Positions 32,874-40,235 of a DNA stretch of 49,745 bases are shown in pieces; positions within the stretch are counted from its first letter, which is position 1, and each line of letters opens with the position of its first letter. The notes under the pieces were generated by a model. It saw nothing but the letters and a program-made list of their open reading frames with translations, was not told where the DNA came from and ran no database searches. Where the stretch lies: assembly GCA_028277725.1 (NCBI GenBank), contig JANQFX010000010.1, positions 1-49,745 of the forward strand, read 5' to 3'. The position numbers were made by a program, and so were the translations under genes. This DNA is from Thiohalocapsa sp. (GTDB lineage Bacteria > Pseudomonadota > Gammaproteobacteria > Chromatiales > Chromatiaceae).

Positions 32874-34004
32874 TCAGCCACGCTCCATGAGCACGCGCAG
32901 ATCGAGGATGGCCGCATTGGCGCGCGACATGTAGGACGCGAGCACCAGCGAGTGGTTGGCCAGCATGCCGAAGCCGTGACCGTTCAGCACGAAGGGCGAT
33001 CGGTGCTGCACCGTGGCGTATTCCAGGTCGCGGATGATCTGCTGCATGGAGACCTCGGCGTTCTTCTGCTGCAGCACCGGCGCGAAGTCGTCGGCGATGG
33101 CCTTCATCATGTGCAGCAAGGCCCAGGAGTAGCCGCGGGCCTCGAAGAACACGTCATCGATCTCGTTCCAGGGCGTGCGCTGGACGGTACTCCCGTCGCC
33201 GGCGATCGGTTGCTGCGCCGTATCGCCGGCACCGAGGGCCGCGACCAGCTCGTCGTCGCCGACACTCGCGGATAGCCGCTGGCCGTAGCTGCCGAGCCGC
33301 TTCTCGACCACCATCAGGTAGGCGCGCAGGTTGTCCGCACGGGCGTAGAAGCGCGCCTGTCCCCCGCCCGACGTGAGGTCATCGAGATAGCCCTGGAGCG
33401 CGACAACGCCCTGCTTGTACTCTTCTTCGGCGGAAGGCAGGAACCAGGCCTCGGCGTCGAAGTTGAACTTGGAATCGGCGTTCTTGAGATCCTGGTTCTC
33501 GATGGACTGGGTCTGGGATCGGCTGAAATCGTTGCGGAGGGCCCGGATGGAGTCGCGCAGCTCGGTGAGCAGGCCGTATTCCCAGGACGGCATGTTGTCC
33601 ATCAGCACACCGGGCGGCGTCACGTCATTGCGCAGGTAGCCGCCGGGCTTGTGCAGCAGGGTGTCCGCGACTCGGATGACCGTCGCGACCGTGAGCGCGC
33701 CCGGGGGCAAGGTGTCGGCGTCCTGTTCGGTCAGCGCCGCGGCGCTGGTCCTTACGTCGAACTTGGCGGGCTGGAAGGACCACCAGAGGCCGAGTCCCAT
33801 CAGGACGATCAGCAGCAGCCCGACGATTGCGCTGCCCCAGCGCAAAGCGCCGCCGTGATCCGACGACTCGCCGGACGCCGAGGTCGGCGGGTCTTCCGCA
33901 TCAGGGAGCGGCGCAGCCGGGTGTGTGGCCTGTGTCGGCGCCGCTCCGCCCTTCCCGCCGTCACGCAGGATCTGGTCGGCGTCGCTCAAACTGTCGGAGC
34001 CCAT
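32874..34004 (-). CDS. DUF2333 family membrane-anchored protein
   Basis: 376-aa protein of the DUF2333 family. The N-terminal 55 residues are acidic and Pro-rich. A single TM helix follows (GSAIVGLLLIVLMGLGLWWS, about 57-76) and a large soluble part lies outside the cytoplasm. Recognisable segments: TVIRVADTLLHKPGGYLRND, PSWEYGLLTELRDSIRALRN, FSRSQTQSIENQDL and the C-terminal HSLVLASYMSRANAAILDLR. The function is unknown. The ATG at 34004 has GAGG with ideal spacing (7 bases) upstream; the longer open frame is not used. It is divergent from the Mrp operon across a 430-base gap. Confidence 0.85.
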   Translation of the reverse strand: MGSDSLSDADQILRDGGKGGAAPTQATHPAAPLPDAEDPPTSASGESSDHGGALRWGSAIVGLLLIVLMGLGLWWSFQPAKFDVRTSAAALTEQDADTLPPGALTVATVIRVADTLLHKPGGYLRNDVTPPGVLMDNMPSWEYGLLTELRDSIRALRNDFSRSQTQSIENQDLKNADSKFNFDAEAWFLPSAEEEYKQGVVALQGYLDDLTSGGGQARFYARADNLRAYLMVVEKRLGSYGQRLSASVGDDELVAALGAGDTAQQPIAGDGSTVQRTPWNEIDDVFFEARGYSWALLHMMKAIADDFAPVLQQKNAEVSMQQIIRDLEYATVQHRSPFVLNGHGFGMLANHSLVLASYMSRANAAILDLRVLMERG

Positions 34005-34436
34005 CGTAGTACCTCGATTCGATTCGCTTGGGTGTGATAGTGGGGGTTGCATGGTCGCATGACGGCGCTTCCGTCTCGTAGTGATCCCGTACACTGGGCG
34101 TCGCGGGCCGACCGGAGATCCGAGACGTTGCCGCGTTTCGCGCGAACCTGGCGCCAAAACACCCCCTTTGCAAGGGATTCGTGATGTTGCAGGATGCGCT
34201 CCCGTCGGCGGACGACGGAGCTCAAGTCGCGTCTCGCTCGGAGTGAGTGCCAGTCCAACGGCGCCCCGACCCACGACAAACACGCTCGACTCGATGTCGT
34301 CGGTGTTGTCGTCCTCGCAATCAAGTCCTCGTCGAGACGTCCGCGATGGTGTGGCGATGACGATCACGATTACACAACGAAAGCGATCACGAAAGCGATC
34401 GGGAAGAACACAGGGTTAGACGGAAATTCTGGGCCA
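34005..34436. other. Divergent intergenic region before the Mrp operon
   Basis: About 430 bases without a gene, carrying the promoters for the DUF2333 gene (minus) and the antiporter operon (plus); I cannot assign them with confidence. A 12-base direct repeat, ACGAAAGCGATC, occurs twice in tandem at 34377-34400, just before mrpE, in an AT-richer stretch. Confidence 0.6.
34377..34400. repeat. Tandem 12-base repeat upstream of mrpE
   Basis: ACGAAAGCGATC at 34377-34388 and again at 34389-34400, 37 bases before the mrpE start. Direct repeats at a promoter-proximal position could be operator half-sites, but no regulator is known. Confidence 0.6.
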
Positions 34437-35156
34437 ATGGATATGGAAATCGCCCCGACACCCCAAATTTCAGCTCGCAGCCAGCGACATCACCGAAGCG
34501 GACCACCGAGGACAGCCACCATCGACACCGACCACCGCACAGGCCAGCGCGACTTCGTCGTGTCCTGGATCGTCCGACTGGGGCTCTTCACCCTGCTCTG
34601 GCTGGTCCTCGCAGGCACCCAGCCGGTGTCCTGGGTCATTGGCGTGCCCTTCATCCTGCTGGCGAGCCTCGCCGCCGCGCGCCTGTCGCGCCGGGTCGGG
34701 TCCGACCCGAGGCCGCTGGGCATGCTGACCTTCGTGCCCTTCTTCCTGTGGGAATCGGTACTCGGTGGCATCGACGTCGCACGACGGGTGCTGACGCCGA
34801 GGCTGCCCATCGCGCCCGCCATCCTCACCTACCGCACGCGGTTGACCGATCCCGCCGCCCAGGTAGCCTTCATGGACAGCATCAGCCTGCTGCCGGGGAC
34901 CCTGAGCGCGGACTGCCGCGACGACCTGTTTCAGGTCCACGCGTTGGACGGACACGCCGATGTCGTCGACGGCTTGACCCGCCTGGAACGCCGCGTAGCG
35001 GTGCTGTTCGGACAAGAGTTGTCGGGCGAGCCCGAATGGCAGCTGCACTGGTGCGACCCCAACGATTCGGTGCGCATCGCCCAACGGCTCGTGGAGACCC
35101 AGGGCGTCGAGGCCGCCCCGGACCCCAAGCTTGGGATGCCCAACGCGCGGGCTTAG
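34437..35156 (+). CDS. mrpE: Mrp/Mnh antiporter subunit E
   Basis: 239-aa MrpE-type membrane subunit (MbhA in archaea). Two TM segments are clear (LGLFTLLWLVLAGTQPVSWV, GVPFILLASLAAARLS), followed by the family signature FLWESVLGGIDVARRVLTPR, LTDPAAQVAFMDSISLLPGT and LSADCRDDLFQVHALD. The ATG at 34437 (or ATG 34443) is used; the 40-residue polar N-terminus is longer than in most MrpE. It is first of nine consecutive plus-strand antiporter genes. Structurally it is needed for complex assembly rather than ion transfer. Confidence 0.9.
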   Translation: MDMEIAPTPQISARSQRHHRSGPPRTATIDTDHRTGQRDFVVSWIVRLGLFTLLWLVLAGTQPVSWVIGVPFILLASLAAARLSRRVGSDPRPLGMLTFVPFFLWESVLGGIDVARRVLTPRLPIAPAILTYRTRLTDPAAQVAFMDSISLLPGTLSADCRDDLFQVHALDGHADVVDGLTRLERRVAVLFGQELSGEPEWQLHWCDPNDSVRIAQRLVETQGVEAAPDPKLGMPNARA

Positions 35157-35208
35157 ACAGTCGGCTGTAACCCGTCGCCCCCACACCGCCGCCCCAGAGA
35201 CGCAACCC

Positions 35209-35487
35209 ATGGCCATCCCGACCATGCCCGAATTCCTCCTCGGCGCAGCGCTCTTGCTGCTCGCGACCATGTCCGCCGGGCTGTGGCGCATCGTCGTCGG
35301 CCCGACGCCGCCGGACCGCATGATGGCAGCCCAGCTGCTCGGCACCTCAGGCATCGCCGTGCTGTTGTTGCTGTCCCTGGCTCTCGAGGTGCCGGCGCTC
35401 TTGGATGTCGCACTCATCTTCGCCCTGCTTGCCGCCGTCTCCGTGGCCGCCTTCACGCGTCGGCGTGTCGGCAAGGATCAGGCCTGA
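35209..35487 (+). CDS. mrpF: Mrp/Mnh antiporter subunit F
   Basis: 92-aa MrpF with three TM helices (FLLGAALLLLATMSAGLWRI, MMAAQLLGTSGIAVLLLLSL, LLDVALIFALLAAVSVAAFT). The loop VVGPTPPDRMMAA is the family mark. The ATG at 35209 has AGAGA at the right distance. Archaeal counterpart MbhB. It lies 52 bases after mrpE. Confidence 0.92.
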   Translation: MAIPTMPEFLLGAALLLLATMSAGLWRIVVGPTPPDRMMAAQLLGTSGIAVLLLLSLALEVPALLDVALIFALLAAVSVAAFTRRRVGKDQA

Positions 35488-35532
35488 GCACCCGCTCCGC
35501 GGCCTGCGGGCCCCAATCAGCACGACCCTCCA

Positions 35533-35832
35533 ATGGATAGTCTCCAACAGGTCATCGCCGCCCTGCTGATCGCACTGGGCGCGCTGTTCTTCATCGCCGG
35601 CACCGTCGGGCTGCTGCGTCTGCCGGACCTCTTCACCCGGCTGCATGCACTCACCAAGGCGGACAACCTGGGCCTCGGGCTGATCATGCTCGGCCTGGTC
35701 GTCCAAACCCCCGATGTCTTCTATGCCGTGAAGCTGGTGCTGCTCTGGGTGCTGGTGATGGTGTCCGGCGCCACCGGTGCCCACCTGATCGCGAAACGTG
35801 CGCTGCGCGACGACGGCGAGGATCTGACATGA
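35533..35832 (+). CDS. mrpG: Mrp/Mnh antiporter subunit G
   Basis: 99-aa MrpG (MbhC) with three TM helices. Family motifs: GTVGLLRLPDLFTRLHALTK and ADNLGLGLIMLGL. It overlaps the next gene by four bases (ATGA). Small helical scaffold subunit of the antiporter. Confidence 0.92.
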   Translation: MDSLQQVIAALLIALGALFFIAGTVGLLRLPDLFTRLHALTKADNLGLGLIMLGLVVQTPDVFYAVKLVLLWVLVMVSGATGAHLIAKRALRDDGEDLT

Positions 35833-36107
35833 CGACCCTACTGATCCTGTTCGACGTGCTGCTGCTCGGCACCCTACTGGCGCTGGCCTTCGCGGCCGTG
35901 CTGAGCGTGGAGCCGCGCCGGGCGGTGATGCTATTCATCGCCTTCGGCCTCTGGCTGTCCCTGGTGTGGGCGCGGATGCAGGCGCCGGACGTCGCGCTGG
36001 CGGAGGCCGCCATCGGCGCCGGACTCGGCGGCGCCTTGATGCTGGCGGCGGCGCGCCGAGCGGCACGGGTGCGCCGCAGCGAGGCGAACGGGAGCACCAT
36101 GCCGTGA
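35829..36107 (+). CDS. MbhD-like (DUF4040) antiporter subunit
   Basis: 92-aa membrane protein with three TM segments. LSVEPRRAVMLFIAFGLWLS and MQAPDVALAEAAIGAGLGGA match the DUF4040/MbhD domain, which in classic Mrp systems is the C-terminal part of MrpA but here is a separate gene. Overlaps mrpG (ATGA) and the next gene (GTGA). In archaeal Mbh complexes, MbhD is one of the separate small subunits. Confidence 0.85.
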   Translation: MTTLLILFDVLLLGTLLALAFAAVLSVEPRRAVMLFIAFGLWLSLVWARMQAPDVALAEAAIGAGLGGALMLAAARRAARVRRSEANGSTMP

Positions 36108-36898
36108 CCAAGGACCCTGGCCGAAGCGGGGCCGACGCCCGGAACGACGCGGCCGCGGCGGCGCGGGCGGCGGAGCGCGACCGTGACCTCAGCCTACTGC
36201 TCGCAGTGCTGCTGACGCTGATCGGCATCGCACTGCTGGGCATCTATTGGCTGGCGCTGAATGAGGCCGAGGGTCCGCGACTCGCGGACCTCGCCCTCGG
36301 CCTGGTGCCACGCACCGGGGTCGACAACCCGGTCACGGCGGTCCTGCTCAACTACCGCGCCTACGACACCCTGATGGAGCTGGCCGTGCTGCTGGCGGCG
36401 CTGCTCGGCATCTGGTCCCTGGGACCGGCGCCCGCGGGCTTCCAGCGCTCCGGGCGCGCACTGGCCGCCATGGTGTCCTGGGTGGTGCCGCTGCTGATCC
36501 TCGCCGCCGGATACATGCTCTGGGTCGGCGGCTACGCGCCCGGCGGTGCCTTCCAGGCGGGCGCCCTGCTCGGCGCCGCCGGGGTCATCGTGCGGCTCGC
36601 CGGCGACCCGTCCGCGGGCCTGCCGGGCGAGCATGCCCAGCGGGCGCTGTCGGTGCTCGGCGTGCTCGTCTTCGCCCTGGTGGGGCTGGCCCTGCTCTGG
36701 CTGGGCGATGGCTTCCTGACCTATCCGCCGTCGCTCGCCAAATGGCTGATCCTGCTCATCGAGTCCGCGGCAACCCTGGCCATCGGTGTGGCGCTGGCGG
36801 CGGCCTATGTCGGCGGTAGACCTGCAACTGCGCCCGCATCGACGCTCGCATCAGGCAAGGCGGGTGCCCGAACCGAACCGACCGGCGAGGGCAACTGA
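36104..36898 (+). CDS. MbhE-MrpB fusion subunit of the antiporter
   Basis: 264 aa joining two domains. Residues about 20-110 look like MbhE (GVDNPVTAVLLNYRAYDTLM then ELAVLLAALLGIW). Residues about 125-245 are MrpB/MnhB (VSWVVPLLILAAGYMLWVGG, YAPGGAFQAGALLGAAGVIV then RL). GTG start at 36104 overlapping the previous stop, with GGAG about 10 bases upstream. In archaeal Mbh operons MbhE and MbhF (MrpB) are adjacent separate genes, so the fusion is consistent with that order. Membrane, about seven TM helices. Confidence 0.82.
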   Translation: MTKDPGRSGADARNDAAAAARAAERDRDLSLLLAVLLTLIGIALLGIYWLALNEAEGPRLADLALGLVPRTGVDNPVTAVLLNYRAYDTLMELAVLLAALLGIWSLGPAPAGFQRSGRALAAMVSWVVPLLILAAGYMLWVGGYAPGGAFQAGALLGAAGVIVRLAGDPSAGLPGEHAQRALSVLGVLVFALVGLALLWLGDGFLTYPPSLAKWLILLIESAATLAIGVALAAAYVGGRPATAPASTLASGKAGARTEPTGEGN

Positions 36899-36901
36899 CG
36901 C

Positions 36902-37198
36902 ATGGGGGCGCAATTCCTGTTCGGCGGGGTCGGCGTGGTGTTGTTCGTGCTCGGCCTCTGGTCGTTCTTGGTGCACGCACCGCTGCTGCGCAAGGTGATC
37001 GCCCTGAACATCATGGGCTCCGGCGTGTTCCATGTGCTCATCGCGGTTGCCTATCGTGGCGACACGGCCCCGCCCGATCCGGTGCCGCATGCGCTGGTGC
37101 TCACCGGCATCGTCGTCGCCGTCAGCGCCACGGCCCTGGCGCTGACCTTCGGCGGGCGGCTCATGGACATGGACAAGGACGGGACCGATGACGCCTGA
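36902..37198 (+). CDS. mrpC: Mrp/Mnh antiporter subunit C
   Basis: 98-aa NuoK-like MrpC (MbhG) with three TM helices: FLFGGVGVVLFVLGLWSFLV, VIALNIMGSGVFHVLIAVAY, HALVLTGIVVAVSATALALT. It starts three bases after the preceding stop and overlaps mrpD by 11 bases. Confidence 0.92.
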   Translation: MGAQFLFGGVGVVLFVLGLWSFLVHAPLLRKVIALNIMGSGVFHVLIAVAYRGDTAPPDPVPHALVLTGIVVAVSATALALTFGGRLMDMDKDGTDDA

Positions 37199-38693
37199 AT
37201 CCGCGTTCGATTCGGCCGCGCTCGACAACCTGCTGGCCGCACCACTGGTACTGGCCATCATGCTGCCGCTGCTCGGCAGCGCCCTGACGACGGCCCTGCC
37301 GCGGCTCGCGCCCCTGCTCGGAACCCTCATCGCCGTCGGTACGGCGGGCGCCGCGATCTGGACCACGGTTGCGGTCTGGACCCGGGGCCCGATCCACCTG
37401 GTGCTCGGTGGCTGGGACCCGTCCCTCGCCATCGCGCTGCGGGCGGACGGCATGGCGGCGGCTTTGGTTCTAATGGCCAACCTGGTGGGGCTGGCCATCA
37501 GTGTCTACGCCCTCGGCTATTTCCGCGCGCCGGATCGGGCCCAGTCGTTCTGGCCCCTCTGGTTGCTGCTGTGGGCAGCATTGAACGGGCTCTTCCTCGC
37601 CGGCGACCTCTTCAACCTGTACGTCATGCTGGAACTGCTGGGGCTCGCCGCGGCGGCCCTGGGCGCGCTCACCGGCAGCCGCGACGCCATCACCGCCAAC
37701 CTGCGCTACCTGCTGGTCGGCCTGGTCGCATCGCTGACTTACCTGTTCGGTGTCGCGTTGCTCTATACCGCCTACGGCACCCTCGACATCGGCCTGCTGT
37801 CCAGCGCCATCGCGGCGGACGAACCATCGCCATTGGACGCCGCGGCGCTGACCCTGATGGTCGCCGGGCTGGCCATGAAGTCGGCTCTGTTCCCGCTCCA
37901 CTTCTGGCTGCCGCCGGCGCACGCCAGCGCCCCGGCGCCGGTGAGCGCGGCGCTGTCCGCGCTGGTGGTGAAGGCGGCGTTCTACTTGATCCTGCGGCTC
38001 TGGCTGGACCTGTTCGAGCCCATTCTGGACCTGTCCGCGTCCATGCTGCTCGGCCTACTCGGTGCCGGCGCCGTCCTCTGGGGCTCCTGGCAGGCCCTGC
38101 GAGCGGAGCGCCTGAAGCTTCTCGCGGCCTACTCCACGGTGGCACAGATCGGCTATCTGTTCCTGTTCTTCCCGCTGCTCGCCGCAACGCCGCCGGGGCC
38201 GAGTCGTGACAACCTGCTCGCGGCGCTGTTGCTGATGGCCTTGACCCACGGCTTCGCCAAGGCCGGCTTCTTCATGGCCGCTGGGCTGGTGCAGACGAAC
38301 GCCGGTCACGATCGCATCGACGACCTCGGCGGCACCGCCCAGCGCCTGCCGGCGACCACCTTCGCCATCGCCCTGGCGGGCTCCGCGCTGATCGGGCTAC
38401 CCCCGAGCGGGAGCTTCATCGGCAAGTGGCTGCTGATGCAGGGCGCCATCGAGACTGGCCAGTGGTGGTGGGTGGTGGTCGGTACCCTGGGCACGCTGTT
38501 GTCGGCGGCCTATATCTTCCGCGTGCTGAGCCGCGCCTTCGGCCTCGAGCCCACCCCCATCAAGTTCGTCACCGATGCCCGCGCCGAGGTACCGGCGCTG
38601 ATGCTGTCTCTTGTCTCCGTGGCGGTCCTCGGGCTCGCCTCCGGTCCGCTCTGGACCTTGCTCGGGCTCAATGCCAGCGGAGGCGGGGCATGA
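37188..38693 (+). CDS. mrpD: Mrp/Mnh antiporter subunit D (first copy)
   Basis: 501-aa, about 14-TM proton-pumping-type subunit homologous to NuoL/M/N. The essential TM5-type Glu is in NLYVMLELLGLAAAALGA; the discontinuous-helix Lys region is AGLAMKSALFPLHFWLPPAH, followed by SAALSALVVKAAFYLILRLW, LLAAYSTVAQIGYLFLF, and MALTHGFAKAGFFMAAGLV. It exchanges cytoplasmic Na+ for H+ in cooperation with the other subunits. Overlap with mrpC and with the next D gene shows co-translation. Confidence 0.92.
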   Translation: MTPESAFDSAALDNLLAAPLVLAIMLPLLGSALTTALPRLAPLLGTLIAVGTAGAAIWTTVAVWTRGPIHLVLGGWDPSLAIALRADGMAAALVLMANLVGLAISVYALGYFRAPDRAQSFWPLWLLLWAALNGLFLAGDLFNLYVMLELLGLAAAALGALTGSRDAITANLRYLLVGLVASLTYLFGVALLYTAYGTLDIGLLSSAIAADEPSPLDAAALTLMVAGLAMKSALFPLHFWLPPAHASAPAPVSAALSALVVKAAFYLILRLWLDLFEPILDLSASMLLGLLGAGAVLWGSWQALRAERLKLLAAYSTVAQIGYLFLFFPLLAATPPGPSRDNLLAALLLMALTHGFAKAGFFMAAGLVQTNAGHDRIDDLGGTAQRLPATTFAIALAGSALIGLPPSGSFIGKWLLMQGAIETGQWWWVVVGTLGTLLSAAYIFRVLSRAFGLEPTPIKFVTDARAEVPALMLSLVSVAVLGLASGPLWTLLGLNASGGGA

Positions 38694-40195
38694 ACAACTC
38701 TCTCGCCACACTGCTGCCGGGCCTGATCGTGCTCAGTTCCATGGTGCCCGGGGCGATGATCTTCCTGGTGCGGGAGGAATCGCACCTCCTGCGCACGGTG
38801 TTGAACCTGTTCGGTGCCGTGCTGAAGCTGCTGCTGGTCGGCGTGATGGTCTGGGCCGTCTGGCAGGGCAACGAGCTCGAGAGCCGGCTGGTGATCGCGC
38901 CCGGCCTGGAGCTGGTCCTGCACGCGGATGCGCTGTCGGTGCTGTTCGCGACGCTGTCGACGGTGCTCTGGCTCATCACCACCATCTACGCCATCGGCTA
39001 TCTGGAGCATTCGCCCAACCGATCCCGCTTCTTCGGCTTCTTCAGCCTGTGCGTGTCGGCCACGGTCGGCATCGCGCTGGCCGGCAATCTGCTCACCTTC
39101 GTGATCTTCTACGAGATCCTGACGCTCGCGACCTACCCGCTGGTGGCCCACCGCGGCACGCCGGAGGCGACCCGCGGCGCCAAGATCTATCTGGCCTACA
39201 CCCTCACCGGCGGCCTGCTGCTGCTGGTGGGCGCGGTCTGGCTGCGCACCCTGACGGGCCCGGTGGACTTCGTCGAGGGCGGCGTGCTCTCGGGCATGCC
39301 ACCGGAGCTGCACGGGCAGCTGATCGCGATCTTCGCGCTGCTGCTGGCCGGCCTCGGTGTCAAGGCAGCCATCGTGCCCCTGCACGGCTGGCTGCCGCAG
39401 TCCATGGTGGCGCCGGCACCGGTGAGCTCGCTGCTGCATGCGGTCGCGGTAGTGAAGGCGGGCGCCTTCGGCATCGTACGCGTGGTCTACGACGTCTATG
39501 GCGTCACCTTCGCCTCGGAGCTCGGACTGCTGGCGGTACTCTCGGTGTTGGCCTCCGTCACCATCGTCTATGGATCGCTGATGGCGATGACCCAGGACGG
39601 GCTCAAGACACGGCTCGCCTACTCCACGGTCAGCCAGGTGTCCTACATCGCCCTCGGCGCATCGCTGCTCGGCCCCGTCGCCACCATCGGCGGCCTGGTG
39701 CACCTGGTCCACCAGGGCATCATGAAGATCACGCTCTTCTTCTGTGCCGGCAACTATGCCGAGACCCTCGGCGTGCACAAGGTCAGCCAAATGGACGGCG
39801 TCGGCCGACGCATGCCCTGGACCACCCTCGCCTTCACCGTGGGCGCCCTCGGCATGATCGGTATCCCGCCCATCGCCGGCTTCGTCAGCAAGTGGTATCT
39901 CGGCCTCGGTGCCGTCGAGGCCGAGCAGCACTGGGTGCTGCTGATCCTGGCCGCCAGCACCATGCTCAACGCCGGCTACTTCCTGCCCATCCTCTACCGC
40001 GCCTGGTTCCGGCCGCTGCCCGAGGCCTGGCCGAAGGAGCATGTATTCGACACCCGGTTCGAGACCATGGGCGCGCTGCTCTGGCCGCCGGTGATCACGG
40101 CGGTGCTCTGTCTGGTGGCGGGCCTGCTCGCCGCGGCGCCCTTCAGCCCGCTGGAGTGGGCGCAACTCATCGCGAAGCGGGAGTACGGACTGTGA
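38690..40195 (+). CDS. Mrp/Mnh antiporter subunit D (second copy)
   Basis: 501-aa NuoL/M-like subunit. TM5 Glu is present (FVIFYEILTLATYPLVAHRG). Lys motifs: LGVKAAIVPLHGWLPQSMVA, HAVAVVKAGAFGIVRVVYDV, ARLAYSTVSQVSYIALG-type segment at TRLAYSTVSQVSYIALGASL, LVHLVHQGIMKITLFFCAGN. The ATG at 38690 overlaps the previous stop (ATGA). It is distinct from the first D copy, so this is not a recent duplication. Confidence 0.9.
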   Translation: MNNSLATLLPGLIVLSSMVPGAMIFLVREESHLLRTVLNLFGAVLKLLLVGVMVWAVWQGNELESRLVIAPGLELVLHADALSVLFATLSTVLWLITTIYAIGYLEHSPNRSRFFGFFSLCVSATVGIALAGNLLTFVIFYEILTLATYPLVAHRGTPEATRGAKIYLAYTLTGGLLLLVGAVWLRTLTGPVDFVEGGVLSGMPPELHGQLIAIFALLLAGLGVKAAIVPLHGWLPQSMVAPAPVSSLLHAVAVVKAGAFGIVRVVYDVYGVTFASELGLLAVLSVLASVTIVYGSLMAMTQDGLKTRLAYSTVSQVSYIALGASLLGPVATIGGLVHLVHQGIMKITLFFCAGNYAETLGVHKVSQMDGVGRRMPWTTLAFTVGALGMIGIPPIAGFVSKWYLGLGAVEAEQHWVLLILAASTMLNAGYFLPILYRAWFRPLPEAWPKEHVFDTRFETMGALLWPPVITAVLCLVAGLLAAAPFSPLEWAQLIAKREYGL

Positions 40196-40235
40196 GCGGA
40201 CACCTGGACGACACGACCGACCGGGGGGGCCGCCG

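Noticed and set aside
38510..40165. 551-aa minus-strand open frame opposite the second mrpD copy
   Set aside because: Gln/His/Arg-rich composition is typical of an antisense shadow of a membrane-protein gene; no ribosome site or family.
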